From: Nymphaea colorata | Lineage: Eukaryota > Streptophyta > Magnoliopsida > Nymphaeales > Nymphaeaceae | NCBI RefSeq assembly: GCF_008831285.2 | Contig: NC_045146.1 | Location: 2,878,001-2,942,000 of the forward strand | Direction: 5' to 3' | Length of the DNA stretch: 64,000 bases | Part shown: positions 10,001 through 21,899 of the stretch, one piece after another | Layout of the letters: each line of letters opens with the position of its first letter | How positions within the stretch are numbered: the stretch's first letter is position 1 | Position numbers and translations under genes: made by a program | Notes under the pieces: model-generated | Database searches by the model: none | What the model saw: the letters and a program-made list of their open reading frames with translations, nothing else | Told to the model about the DNA's origin: nothing

Positions 10001-12669
10001 CTATGCACATACACTTTACACTCATGCATGCAGATGAATTCACAGACAAGTATGTGTTTGTTCGGCATACACACAGAAAAGTAGTTTGCTTTCATGGCGT
10101 AGACACTAATTCCTGTCAACGCAGATTTTACTGTTACATATTTGTTATCTACTTAATAATTCTTATGACTGGAGAACTTGTAATGCAAGTAAAAGAATAT
10201 TAGTGGAGTAAAAGCATTATCATTTAATAATTCTTATGTCTGGAGAACTGTGCTGCAAACCAAAGGATATCAGTAGCGGAAAAGCATTATCACTTAATAA
10301 TTCTTACTTCTGGAGAACAGTGCTGCAAACAAAAGAACATCAGTAGTGCAAAGTATTCTTTACCTGTTGAAAAAGCAAATATCAATTTCTGAAATAGATC
10401 TGTCCTTGGTGGCTTCTGCTAGCACTGACACAATTTCACTTTTACGTGTGCTCGCCATCAAACAGTCATACTCACTTTGTACTATAATTGCAAAGTAATT
10501 GTCACTGAGTTCACTCAGCAATATCTTTTGAACAGCAGAAAGTGGTATACGTCTTTTAAGTAGGACAGCCTCTAAGTCCACTATATAAATAGACATTTCA
10601 GTAATCAAAAATCCCCTCCGCTTAATTTTCCCAGATCCAGTAAATTTCAAAACACTGTCTGCAAAAAGAACTTTAGTATCACCTGCAAATGTGCAAGCAG
10701 ATTAAACATGAAAAGAGCCGGATGAACATGAACACAAATTTGACCAGATGCAAACCATAATTAACAATTTAAAACATGCAAATACATCCCAGTGCATGCA
10801 GAATACACTCATTATCGCCAACACCATCACCACAACAACAATGATGCATTTTCTCAATCTACGTTTGGCTAGCTTTGAGGTAGATGTACAAGATGAAAGT
10901 TAACTAAGCACAAGAAGAAAAGTAAGGCGATAAAAACTTCATATAACAAAACAAGCAGGACAAGCATAGACTAGAAACAAAATCTAAGCAGTTCAAATAT
11001 ACTGTCTACACACATACAAGTGCTGTTAAAGACCATACTGTGATCCACTAAAATTCAGAACATCTTCTTCCATTTAAGATGCCTGTACAAAGTTTTACTT
11101 TATGAAAGCTTACAAAGTTTTACTTTATGAAAGCTTAACAAGTGCCATCAATTTTTAAGAAAGTGAGCATACATCCACATATCTGCTAGGGAAAAATGTA
11201 AGGAAAGAGAAGAAAAGAAAAGTACCTTATTAAAAGTAGTAGGCAAATAAAGTATAATTCATAGAGTTGACAACATAATTCAAATCAAGGAAGAAAATAC
11301 ATAATCAGAAAGGTAGTAAGACAACCTACATTATTATGAAAAACTGTTTGAACTACATAATACCCTTCAACTCAGAGCACCAGTTTCTGAGAAAGTATGT
11401 TTCTAGTTAAAAAGATATACTAAGCTAAAATAGCAAATTATAAGATAATCTGTAGTCCTGTGCAAACTTTGCTCAACACGAGTAATCAGGAAAAGGAAAC
11501 TAAATTAGTTTGGCTCAACGAAACGTTAATGAAAAGAAAATAACAACATCGAACCATAGAGTAAAAAATGTCCTATAATGTTTACAGTTTCCATAAGCTG
11601 GAATGAAACATGATAATCACCCAAAGCCAAACTCCCGAATGCACTTTCAAATGCAAACTAAAACACAGTTTAAAATGTAGTAATTTTTTGAAAATTGTGG
11701 ACTAGCGAATATAACCCTGGGGCTTAGGAATAAAACTGGACATCTTCCTCAGTATAATATGATTTCTAGAGCGTTACCAAATACAAAGAACTCATCGTAG
11801 GAAAGTGGTATTAGTGTCACCAATGAGAAGTAGCAAAACCCCCAATGAACATGACAGAAAACAAATGCGCAAACTTCTTGCAATATTGAACAAATTAGCT
11901 GCATTGCTAAAAAACCTCGCCGATTTTTCTTCTGATTGTTCTCTTTTTCACACTCTGAAAAAAGAAATCTCAGCCTAACCCTATAATCAATAATAACAGA
12001 ACCATGAATTAACAAGTTTGAGAACGAACAAACAACAAAATACATTAGAGAGTCCACATAATTTTCTAGTGAGATATGAATAATGCATAACATGGATTGC
12101 AGATAGATGGATGATTTGTAGAAAAGATTTGCGACAGTATAAAACAATAATCGAAAGCTAGACAAAAGCGACAAAAGAACGGGAAAAGACTGCAAATTTA
12201 GCATGTAAACAACTGCATTCAGTCAATCTTAATGGCACGCAGTAAAATCCAAACCTAACAAAAATGCGTCATACGAATGAACACCCAATGCAAATGAAGA
12301 ACCAGACTTGGTAAAGAAAGCACCAAAAAAATATACACAAAACAAAGACCACGATCTAGATATCTACCTAATTAGAAACCCACAAAAACGAGGAAACTTT
12401 CTCCGGAACTCACCATGTTTCTCTAGGATCTTCATTAAGAAGGGATCAGAAGCAACTTTGAGATAGTCTCCGTTGTATTCCCTGTGCAGCGACGCCCCTC
12501 GTCGGGCTTTGACCCCCATGAAGGGCTCCTGCATCTCCGAGACGCTGGTCGACAACTGCAATCGCTCTTTTCCACCATCAAGGGCTTCTGCCTTCTCTCC
12601 ATCCTCCTCTGTCTTGGCAGATGGCTGGATCTGCACCCGCCGGAGGGGTCTCCTCACCCGCTCCATCAT
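7043..12669 (-). CDS. Myosin-I-type TH1 tail-domain protein, four exons, complete
   Basis: Exons on the minus strand: 12669-12414, 10682-10364, 7237-7179 and 7086-7043. All have GT..AG borders and matching phases, and the total of 678 bp gives 225 aa plus a TAA stop (7045-7043). ATG 12669 is the first start in frame. Residues 1-50 are basic and acidic low complexity. From about residue 60 the protein matches the TH1 (myosin tail homology 1, membrane/phospholipid-binding) domain: GDYLKVASDPFLMKILEKHG, VLFADSVLKFTGSGKIKRR, RIPLSAVQKILLSELSDNYF, EYDCLMASTRKSEIV, FFNRFEYRASAENIKEVQFE and a GG-containing end. No motor, IQ or SH3 region is present, so it is a stand-alone TH1 protein. A role at membranes or with actin is inference from the domain. 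Introns are about 1.7 kb, 3.1 kb and 92 bp. Confidence 0.85.
7087..7178 (-). other. Intron 3 of the TH1 gene (92 bp)
   Basis: It begins with a GT donor at 7178-7177 and ends with a CT-rich tract and CAG acceptor at 7089-7087. It splits a Gly codon (G|GA), which joins exon 3 to exon 4 in frame. Confidence 0.8.
8089..8135. repeat. Near-perfect palindrome, 23-bp arms, 1-nt spacer
   Basis: Arms 8089-8111 and 8113-8135 are exact reverse complements around a single C at 8112, with core GCTAATGAGTTCAACTCATT. Such a sequence can form a long hairpin in RNA or a cruciform in DNA. It lies in intron 2 of the TH1 gene. Confidence 0.95.
10151..10361. repeat. Three tandem copies of a ~70-bp unit
   Basis: Units start at 10151, 10222 and 10292 with (A/C)TTAATAATTCTTA, followed by CTGGAGAAC and GCTGCAAAC-type blocks. 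Periods are 71 and 70 bp. The second and third copies resemble each other most. The array ends within a few bases of the splice donor of exon 2 of the TH1 gene. Confidence 0.9.
10683..12413 (-). other. Intron 1 of the TH1 gene (1.7 kb)
   Basis: Donor GTGAG after CATG at 12413 and acceptor TTTGCAG at 10685-10683. It is AT-rich with no recognised element except a 25-bp tandem duplication at about 11086-11135. Confidence 0.75.
11086..11135. repeat. 25-bp tandem duplication
   Basis: The unit TACAAAGTTTTACTTTATGA plus five more bases occurs twice without spacer inside intron 1 of the TH1 gene. Confidence 0.85.
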
Positions 12670-12734
12670 CGGCTCGTGGACTCCACCTCTCGTTTTTTTA
12701 CCGCGCGAACAGTGAAAATGGAGGGAGAAACGCG

Positions 12735-12742
12735 TATTTATC
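12735..12742 (-). promoter_or_regulatory. Possible TATA box of the TH1 gene
   Basis: The minus strand reads GATAAATA about 65 bp upstream of the ATG at 12669, in a locally GC-richer segment. The match to TATAAATA is imperfect. Confidence 0.3.
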
Positions 12743-13429
12743 GTTTGTCTGATGAACGGTCCATCAGCCCAGCGGATCGGTTGATACGCGTCGTATCGTG
12801 AAGCCGCATTTGGGTCATGGAGCCTATTCGCCCGCTTTTAGAATTGGCCCACACTCAACACCATCCACGCTCTTGGGCTTGTGAGACCTACGTGGCTTTA
12901 AAATCGGACTGATTCGCTGCTGAATCGTCTCATTTTATAAAGGTTCGGATCGGCCAATAGGTTTTCTCAATTCCTAAAAACGAGACGGGAACCGAGACAT
13001 ACAACATTGCCATCCACGACAGTTGGGTTTAAAGCAACGGCTGCTGAATGGAATTTGTAAAGTTCAGGGAATCGATTGAATCCAATTAGACTCTAAATTT
13101 GAATGGACTAAAAAATGCATTTTGAATTTCTAAAAAAAAATTAAAATCAGATATTTAATTTTTTGAAAAATCAGAAAAATAATGTAAAAACATAAATGCT
13201 TCAAAAAGATGAAAAGATCGTTAAATCAAAAGAAGGAAGTGAACCGAAAAAGTTAATAAACTGAAAAATATAGCAAAAATCATTCCCCTTGGAGTGCCGT
13301 AAGACAGACAGGGGGTTGGATATGGGAGTTCCATATAGCATCGGAGTTAGCTCATTAGAATCGGTCCATTCAAATTCAATGGGTAGCAAATCAATCCAAT
13401 CATACACGAGTTACATGCAATAATTTTTA

Positions 13430-13500
<71 letters not shown>

Positions 13501-14452
13501 TAAACAAATTTTTAAATTTTTTGTCCATTCAAAACCAAGTCGCAATTAGCTTTAATTATTCAATTTTAAAACCATTTTTACAACTCTTGTTGAGACTCAA
13601 AGTTGACACTGAAATGTGCTATAACGAACCTCTCACGTCATTGAAGTTGGAAAAATATTAAAGCCAATTGAATGCTCGTTCTGACACATCCAAACCAATG
13701 CACGGATTCCAAATATCCAAACACTCTTTAGTTAACTAAAAGAGTAAAAAAAAAAAAAAAAACTTTTGTGAGGACAAAGTTAGACCAAAATAGTACGAGA
13801 AAGAAACTGAAAAAGCAACATTAGCGGGCATTTTGGCTTGACATGTTGAGCTTAGTTGAATCCCTGGCTGGCTATTTGCACCAGAATCACTTCTATCAGA
13901 TGCAATGCATGTTAAACAAATGCAACTTCCCAAGTTGTTCTTGACCAGACAATCCTCCGTGTACTTAAAGTCACGACCAAATCAATATTTACAAGTTCCT
14001 ATATATGGATTCGTTATGAGGAAGAGGAGGAGAAAATGGATTGGAAGGTGCACCACCATCTATAGAATGAATTGCTGAGTCTGTTGTCGCCAAGCTTCAA
14101 ATCTTCAAATAGAATGTAACTATTGCACTCAAGTCGAAGGAGATGCGTTGGCTGAGTATAGTTCTTCTAGCAAGCTAGTGCAGAAGCAAACGTGATGCAC
14201 CATGATGGTAGTATATACAACTGATAGATGAGCGAATCAAGCTACTAGACAAGTCCCTATACTTCAAGGCTTCAAGGGTTTCGACTTTTAAACATATGTT
14301 TTTTATTTTCTTAGATCAATTTAGCCTAAATTGACTCTAGTTCAGGAGATGCAACCTTAACAGTCAGCCCACTTGTGCATTCAGCCTCCTTTGTATGCCC
14401 CCATTCCCCTAGGTCAACTAGGCCTGCCTATAGAGGAGAAGGACATGGTGGG
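12743..14452. other. Intergenic, AT-rich; no gene seen
   Basis: No protein-like frame on either strand. It contains the long AT microsatellite and ends at the decayed copia LTR. Confidence 0.5.
13434..13497. repeat. (AT)n microsatellite, ~32 units
   Basis: Uninterrupted AT run read directly. Confidence 0.97.
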
Positions 14453-14764
14453 TGTTAACGTGAATGAGAGAAAAAATAAAGACGCAAGAAATCAGACACT
14501 TAGAATTTTTACGTGGTTCGGTTTTACCTACATCCATGATGGAAAAGGTTGGTAATTCTTTCTTATTCAATTCTGTAAGGTACACCATCTTTATAAATAT
14601 GAATTACAAGAAGACAGAAAGAGTATCAACAATTCACTACAATGTTAAAGAAATTATAAGGCGTGCAGGTGCTAGACTTGCTAAAATGACTGCTTGTCAA
14701 AAATCTCCTACTCCTTCAATGTCTCTTAATTCACTTTGAGAACAAGACACCTCTACACATGACA
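14453..14764 (-). repeat. Probable 3' LTR of the decayed copia element
   Basis: Read on the minus strand it starts TGTCATGTGTAG immediately after a polypurine tract and ends AACA, so it has TG..CA ends. Part of its sequence resembles plant copia LTR ends (a GTGGTTCGGTTTTACC block). No second LTR was found, so the boundaries rest on the PPT and the TG/CA ends only. Confidence 0.45.
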
Positions 14765-14782
14765 ATCTCCCCCTCAAGTTGG
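14765..14782 (-). other. Polypurine tract of the decayed copia element
   Basis: The minus strand reads CCAACTTGAGGGGGAGAT, the classical form of plant Ty1/copia PPTs, directly before the presumed 3' LTR. Confidence 0.65.
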
Positions 14783-16600
14783 TACGTGGATATCAATATG
14801 CCCCAACTTACAAGATATGTTGTAGTGCTTCTCTTTCCCTAAAGCCTTTGTGAAAATATCGGTCAGCTAATTTTCACTTCTTACATTGGGTGTCTCAATG
14901 GTTCTGTTTTGGATCTTCTTCCTAACAAAGTGATCTTCTTCCTAACAAAGTGACAATCAACTTCTATGTGTTCTTTCGTGAAAAATTGGATTTGCACTAA
15001 CATGAATTGCGACCATGTTATCACACATGAGTGTCATAGGTTCTTTAGTATCAGTATTCATATCCTTCAATAATGCCTGCATCCATACTACTTCACATGT
15101 GCATAATGACATGGCTCTGTATTCTGTTTTTGTGTTTGATCTGGCAAAAATTGATTGTTTTTTTACTTTTTCAAGAGACCAAATTTCCTCCTACAAATAA
15201 TGCAATATCTGAGGTGGATTGTCTATCATTTGGTTCACCTGCTCAGTCAACATTTGCATAACTGACAATGTCAAGATTGTTATATTTGTTTTATTAAAAT
15301 TTCTTTACCCGGTGTCCCTTTTAGGTGCTTCAAAATCCTATGAGCTGCCTCGACATGAGTTGATCTAGTGACAATAAGGTAGATGAGCCTCTTGAAACTT
15401 CGAATATTTTCAACTATGACACCTTCTTCCTTCTTTAACTCCACATTATTTCCATTGGACTATTCAATGCCTATGTAGCCTGTTTCCATAAGAAAGTCTA
15501 GAACATACTTTCTCTAACACACGAAGATCCCCTTATCTAACTAAGATATTTCAATCCCAAGGAAGTATCTTAGTTTTCCTAGATCTTTTATTTCAAACTG
15601 CTTATTCAAATATGCCTTGACTCGGGACATATTGGCACTATTATTTCCTGTCATTATAATGTCATCCACATAAACAAGTAAAATGGTTATTTTTAATGCT
15701 TGAGTGAATGTGAACATAGTGTAGTCAGATATGCTTCTTTTGAATTCATATACCTTTCTATATTTCTGTCACTTTGATATTTTATTTTATACACCCATCT
15801 ACAACCGACCGTCTTCCCTTCACGTAGAGGGGACTATGTCCCAAGTTTGATTTTTCTCTAGTGCTGTCAACTCATTTGCCATGGCTTGTCTCCACTTTGT
15901 GTATTTGTTTGCTTCTTTGAAATTCCTCGGCTCTTGATGACAGTAGGTATTCAATATATATGCTTGATAGAGTTAAATTTGGATAAATTTTTTAAAGAGA
16001 TATAGTTATGAATTGAATGAACTTAATGAACAGATAAATATGTGTAGAAATCACACAATTTTGTTGGCGGTCTGGTTGGTTATATTGATCTTCTCAACTG
16101 TGATTCCTCTAATCTGCATTGGCCTGGATCAATATTTTGATGATGGGATCTTTCAACATCACTGGTTTGTGGTCTATCATTTTCATTGCTATCTTCTCCA
16201 CCATATTGAAGTTGGGTGTTATTTTCTTGCTGCATTTCTATTGAGAATTGATTACTGTCATTGCTGGAACGTCCATTAGGTTCACAACTTCATCATAAAT
16301 ATTAACAACTGGTAGAGGAAGACTAGTGTTGAACTATTTTACATTTGGCTCCCCTTGAGTGCATTCCTCATAAAAAGGTTCAAAGAATTTAACATCATGT
16401 GTAATAAAGATTTTTTTCAAAAATGGTTCATAGCATTTGTTGTCTTTCTTTTTGCTTGAACATCTAAGGAAAATACATTTCATAGTACACTTTTCAAATT
16501 TGTTTCTAATTTTTTCTTAAATGTGAGCAGAACATTTACAACAAAAAATTTTGAGATGTTTTATAGAGACTGGCTTTTTTAAAAGAAGTTGAATCAAAAC
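14783..16600 (-). pseudogene. Decayed Ty1/copia pol (integrase C-end, RT, RNase H)
   Basis: Minus-strand translation in shifting frames shows, in order, an integrase C-terminal block with EPFLKKIFITHDVKFFEPF (about 16380-16440), a pre-RT block with EEPKNFKEANKYTKWRQAM (about 15870-15940), the RT start GCRWVYKIKYQ (about 15780-15810), the RT active site YVDD (15661-15672) and an RNase H block CDNMVAIHVSANPIFHERT (about 14970-15040). Frameshifts and stops interrupt every domain. A 20-bp tandem duplication lies at 14914-14953. The 5' half and 5' LTR are missing or unrecognisable. Confidence 0.75.
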
Positions 16601-16959
16601 TTGATTTTCAATACTTGAACTCAATATCCAGTTGGCAATATAACAAGCAGCACCTATTGCCTCAAACTCAAAATAGGTAGCAACACTCATCTATTTCTAA
16701 GATGTATTGCCAACCAGTACTCAACATGCTCGCTTCTTTGAGTCATGTCAATACTAAGGTCCATTGCCTTTTTGACAATTTTTTTTTTCACGTTGGGTAT
16801 TCTTATTCTATCTGCCTCCGTAAGCGGCACATCGATAGTCTTTTGCTCCAAACACCCAGATACCATCTTCAGAGCGTGTAATCTCTATCTTGCTAACATC
16901 GTAGGGCACCAACAAGCTGACGTTTTTTAAAAAAAAAATTGTTGATAGAATCTTTACAT

Positions 16960-17790
16960 TATTCTCAACTTTCAAGTTCTTCCCAAGAAATAGTTATTGT
17001 CATGGGCCGACTTTTTTAAGCCTATTTGGTTCGCGTGGCTTTGAAGGTTTCTATAAGCCCTCGGCCAGCCTAACCCAACCTTAAGATGGTGGAAGCATTC
17101 AAATCTTTTAGACCATAGAACTAGACAAGGAGTGTCAGGCACTCGGCAAACCATCATCCAAAATTATCCCACAGTAGTCAACGATAAGTCGTGGCCATGA
17201 GGCCCTCTCAGAATACTACCAGTCCTTCAAATGTTTATCTACCTCCATACAGAATCTGGGTCGAGGAAGACTTTTCTTTGGAGGAAATCATTAACCGAAG
17301 CCAGTTGCCAACTAGATATCATTAAACAAGGTGGACGACCATCCCTATACTTGACAATGAGCTTTCACTTGCTCGCCCTCACGTGACTCTCTACGTGGTT
17401 ATAGATGCAGCCTATGTGTCCACTGAAAGAATTAGTCCTAACCCAAGCGCACCCCTATGTGTAGACTAATGCTATGCAAAGGAAGCTTGTCAATAGAACT
17501 GCACCTTTCGAAGGAACTAACGACCATAATGCACTTATAAGCTTCGTCCTTGTAGGACCATGCTGAACATTTCAAGTGCATTACTTTCTATTTGACTCAG
17601 CGTCCTATTGGATCTCACTTGCTTCACGAGCAATGCCAAAGCTGGCCAAGCAGCATCCCATGTTGCTAGCTTCGCCGGGCCAGGTATAATTTGTCCACAA
17701 CACAAATAGAACAAACTTAAATAAGTAAGGGCATACCTCCCACCTACCAACTAATGACATCTTTTAATTTGGCAACTTTTGAGTGATTCA
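16960..17790. other. Unassigned sequence, possibly retroelement-derived
   Basis: It is moderately GC-richer than its surroundings with no intact frame. It lies between the decayed copia and the decayed LINE and may be the 3' part of the LINE, but I recognise no domain. Confidence 0.25.
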
Positions 17791-19560
17791 TCTTAAAGGA
17801 TGCAAGAATTGATTTTATATTATTCACATGTATCTAGTTCTCTGGCCCACCTTCATGAGAAAATTTTTTATTCTCCATAGTGATTTTACACTAGCCATGC
17901 TAAATGAAAAAATATTGTTAACAAAAATCAAATAATTAATATTAGGAAGTAAAGTTGTCGTATGGGGTGCAACAATTTGGCTATATTGAATCAAAGAACT
18001 TTGACATCAATACCACTTCTATGAATCTAATAAATAGATATGGAGAAAAAATGTTTCCTTAACATATGTCTTTTATATTAAAAAACTTTTCAATTTGATA
18101 TCATTAATGAACACTATAAACAAAGTTGTGATCACATAATATATTTCTAAACTAACCCTGCAAGGACGAAATCCCAACTAAAGGATAATATGATGAAACA
18201 CTATCATATGCTTTTGATAGGTCAAGTTAGGGCAAACCACTTCTATTTTCTTCATTGTTCAAACAATTCACTCATCGGTCAAATCTATATAGTCATGGAT
18301 GATATTGCCTTTTACAAAGGTTGCTTGGTTGTCGTCTATAATTTGTAAGACAGTTTCTTACACTTTCGAGACTATGACATAGGAGATTATTTTATATGTG
18401 TAGTTACAAAGGTATATAAACCATTGAATTCATGAGTAACCAAGTAGGCACCAACCAGTGATGCTCAACCATTGAATTCATGAAATGAACTAAACAGCAG
18501 CCAACTAGACCATGTCCAACCCAAATAAACAATTGTATTCGGGGTTCCAAAAGTACACAATTCTCTCTAGCTCATTACTATTTTTTGCATTAACTATTTT
18601 TACTTTGATTTCTAGCCCTCTTAACTAACTCTTCAGCGTGACATCCATTACTATGGTGTCAAGAAGAAAACTAATACATCCTCTATCATTGAAATTAAGT
18701 CAAATTGAGTTGCAACCTTGATAGTTCCCCTTATATTTCGACTCAACATCATCCATTGAGGTTCTCTCAACTATATTTAACCATTGTTATTTCATTGATT
18801 TGTCAACGACTATTTTGGAGTTAGTTACTTTGGTGTTTCTTCTTTTTCTATCAATTGTAATTCATTCTACATGTAAAATCTACAAGTAATTTTTATCCAC
18901 AAAGAAATATTAGGTAATACAATGAAGGAGAATCACCTCTAAGGGCACCTTGTAATGACCATTAGGATTTTCTTGCATCTTTTTTCCACTTGAAACATTG
19001 AGACACATTGTCTCTCATGAGAGTAGCAAAACTCAATCCTTTAGTGTTTTTAAAGAGATGTCAATGGGCTTTGTAGAGAGATTTAGCCCAACTATGAAGC
19101 TTCCTTGTATCTTTAGCTCATTCATTGCTTAAACCTACTTTATTACATATCCACAACTCAGACCGTATTACTTGTCCTATGATGGAGAAATAGATCTCAA
19201 CATGTTATCATCTTCCACCCCTATCGAGTGTGTCCCACAGCTAGACCTTGTTTCACCCCTGATTGAAGTTCTCAAGACAAACTTCACCTTGTTCTAAAGA
19301 TCTCCTATTAGGAGCTTTACAATTTTTCCTTTTAAGGGATATTCTAAATGTTTGGATCAAGTGAGACATCATATCACACTTATGGCAATACATTATCTTA
19401 AATTCAAACATTAATTTCTACTCGACAATAGAACCCTCTCCTGAATTTACTTTAGAGAAGCGGCTTTGACAAAATCAATAAGAATGCTCATTACAATATT
19501 TGCAGAACCTATTCCTTCCAACTTTGTGTATTGATCTTCTCTGACAAATTCTGTTTTTAA
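17790..19560 (-). pseudogene. Decayed LINE (L1-like) reverse transcriptase region
   Basis: The minus strand encodes L1-type RT landmarks: IIDDNQATFVKG at about 18343-18308, the motif before the catalytic core, and DLSKAYDS at 18223-18200, the block with the first catalytic Asp. Farther 5' (about 19500-19350) are Cys/His patterns such as YCHKCDMMSHLIQTF resembling a zinc knuckle. Stops and frameshifts are frequent, so it is a relic. Boundaries are approximate. Confidence 0.55.
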
Positions 19561-20304
19561 TGCATTCATTGGTAACAACTTCAGAAGCCCTATTAGTTGA
19601 ATAAAAAACCATTAATTCTTTTTCTTCTCATTCCAATCCTATTTCCTCTGCGGGTAATCAACATTTTTTATCCAACACTTCAAACTCGCTTTCTTATGCA
19701 ATTGATCCTCATAATCAACCATGATCAAGAACCATCTATTTCCAATGACCAAAAACAGGTGTTATCAATCATATGTGATTGTTAACTTAGAGGTATAAAC
19801 ATATACTTATAGTTCATACCTATCCATGCACTTCCTCTATAAAATCTGACAACCACTACATATTTGAGGGTTGCTACCAGTCGACAATTCGCCACATGAT
19901 GGAAAGAAGCAATCCCAATTTTACTTTCAAAAAGTTCTTTTCCTAGTCTAGTTTTATTGAATGCTCACCAAACTTTCCTTGTTCAATCCTAGCCCAATGT
20001 CATTTCATGTTTATGTCCTCCCTCTTGGGCAAGAGTTAGCACTTGAGAGAAACTCTAGAGTATTCTCACTTGAAGACCTAGAGTTTCTCTTGAACTCTTT
20101 CTCTCTCCCTTTTCCTCTTTTCATTTATTTTCTTCTCCAACTTGAAGCAAGCTACAACTCTTTTGGAGGCATAATCTTGGAGTTTCACTCAAAGGAGATC
20201 TAAGATCATTTAAGTAAGGTGTTCATCTTCTCTAAATCATTCTCATTAGCGATATGTGATCATCATCTCTCTTATTTCTCTCTCATTTTTTTTTCTCTCT
20301 TCTT

Positions 20305-21000
20305 CATCTCCTCATGGCCAAAGGAGATAACACTCAATCTCTATTATAGAGACAAGAGACTATGCCCAAGTGCACCAGGAGCATGGAAAGATGAGATGAT
20401 CTTTCATTTCATGACTAAATGATATTTTCTCGTTTATTGAATATAACATTTTCTTTCTTTTTTCATTTTCTTCTCATCTTCATCTCCCAATGGCCAAAGG
20501 ATATAGTTCTCAATCTCTATTTTGGAGTCAAGAGACTATGCTCAAGTGCACCAGGATCATGAAAAAATAAGATGATATTTTATTTTATGATTAAATCATT
20601 GTCCTTCAAATATTCTTGTTGTTGTTGTTCTTTCTATTCATTAATATATATTCTTGTTGTTATTGCTATTCTTAAATATAGTTTGTTGTCGTTTTCTTTA
20701 TTTTCTTCTCAGCTTCATCTCCCCATGGCCAAAGGAGGTAGCACTCAATCTCTATTATAGAGACAAGAGACTATGCTCGAGTACACCGGGAGCATGGAGA
20801 AATGAGATGATCTTTCATTTCATGATTAAATCATATTTTCTATTTTATTAAATATGGCATTGTCTTTCTCTCTTATTTTTCTTCTCATCATGGTCAAAAG
20901 AGATAGAACTGCATCTCTATTTTAGACACAATAGGTTATGCTCGAGTGTATCAGGAGCATGAAAAGATGAGATGATATATCATTTCATAGTTACCTCGTG
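20305..21000. repeat. Four tandem copies of a ~170-235-bp unit
   Basis: Units begin near 20305, 20481, 20716 and 20886. Each has CAT(C)TCCxCATGGCCAAAGG, then CAATCTCTATT, AGAGACTATG, CAAGTGCACCAGGAGCATG and GATGAGATGATxxTTCATTT blocks in the same order. Spacing varies (176, 235 and 170 bp) because the AT/CT-rich linker differs. No coding function is apparent. Confidence 0.85.
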
Positions 21001-21190
21001 CTTTCTCTCTCTCTCCATCATGCTCTCTTTCTCTCTCTACTTCATGCTTTCTCTCTCCCTCTCTCCATCATGCTCTCTCTCTCTCTCTTTCTCCCTCTAT
21101 CATGCTCTCTCTATCTTTTTCTCCTTCCATCATGCCCTTTCTCTCTCTCTCTCTCCCTTCCATCATGCTCTCTCTCTCTCTTTCCTTTCT
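21000..21190. repeat. CT-rich minisatellite with CCATCATGCTCTC core
   Basis: About six irregular units of 25-40 bp, each a CT run followed by (C)CATCATGC or a close variant. Open frames across it (Ser/Leu/Phe-rich) are repeat artefacts. Confidence 0.85.
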
Positions 21191-21726
21191 TGAATATTGT
21201 CTATATACTATCCATGTATGGTTGCTTAGTTTTCCATTTACAAGTGAATGTATGGTGGGAATGAGAGTGTGACTTGGGGCTCTTTATTTTCGTTTTGATT
21301 TTTGAGGTTGAGACTTGTATAACCCGGAAAAAACTCTCACGAATATGTACATGTTAATATGCATTTACATGTCATTTTGCGTTAGTTTCCGTTTGATCAT
21401 CTCATTATGAACTTTAATGAGCATCTTATTGTATGATTTGTTTTCTTCCATACCCAACGGCGGAAGAAATATATCCTTTGCGATAAACAAAATCAACATT
21501 CTATGTTTATATATAAATCATATTTTTCAAAATATTTTCAAAAGAAACTTCTCTAATGTGGCTTTGGAGACTTAGCTTAGGCTATTGCATGAGTCCAAGC
21601 TCCCTTCCGGCCTATATCAAAAATTGAAGTCGGCTATTTTCAAGTCATTTCTTGATTTTAATACTCATGAAGACATATACGTATATACATGTTATATATG
21701 TATAAACCTTATTTTCATAAGCTTTC

Positions 21727-21881
<155 letters not shown>

Positions 21882-21899
21882 TATGAATATGTATCTCTC

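Larger units (their letters stand above)
7238..10363 (-). other. Intron 2 of the TH1 gene (3.1 kb)
   Basis: The donor GT is at 10363-10362 and the acceptor CAG at 7240-7238; phase is preserved across an AG|G arginine codon. The intron contains the palindrome at 8089-8135 and the 70-bp triplication ending at the donor. Sequence around 9560-9770 resembles an LTR edge but could not be confirmed. Confidence 0.75.
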
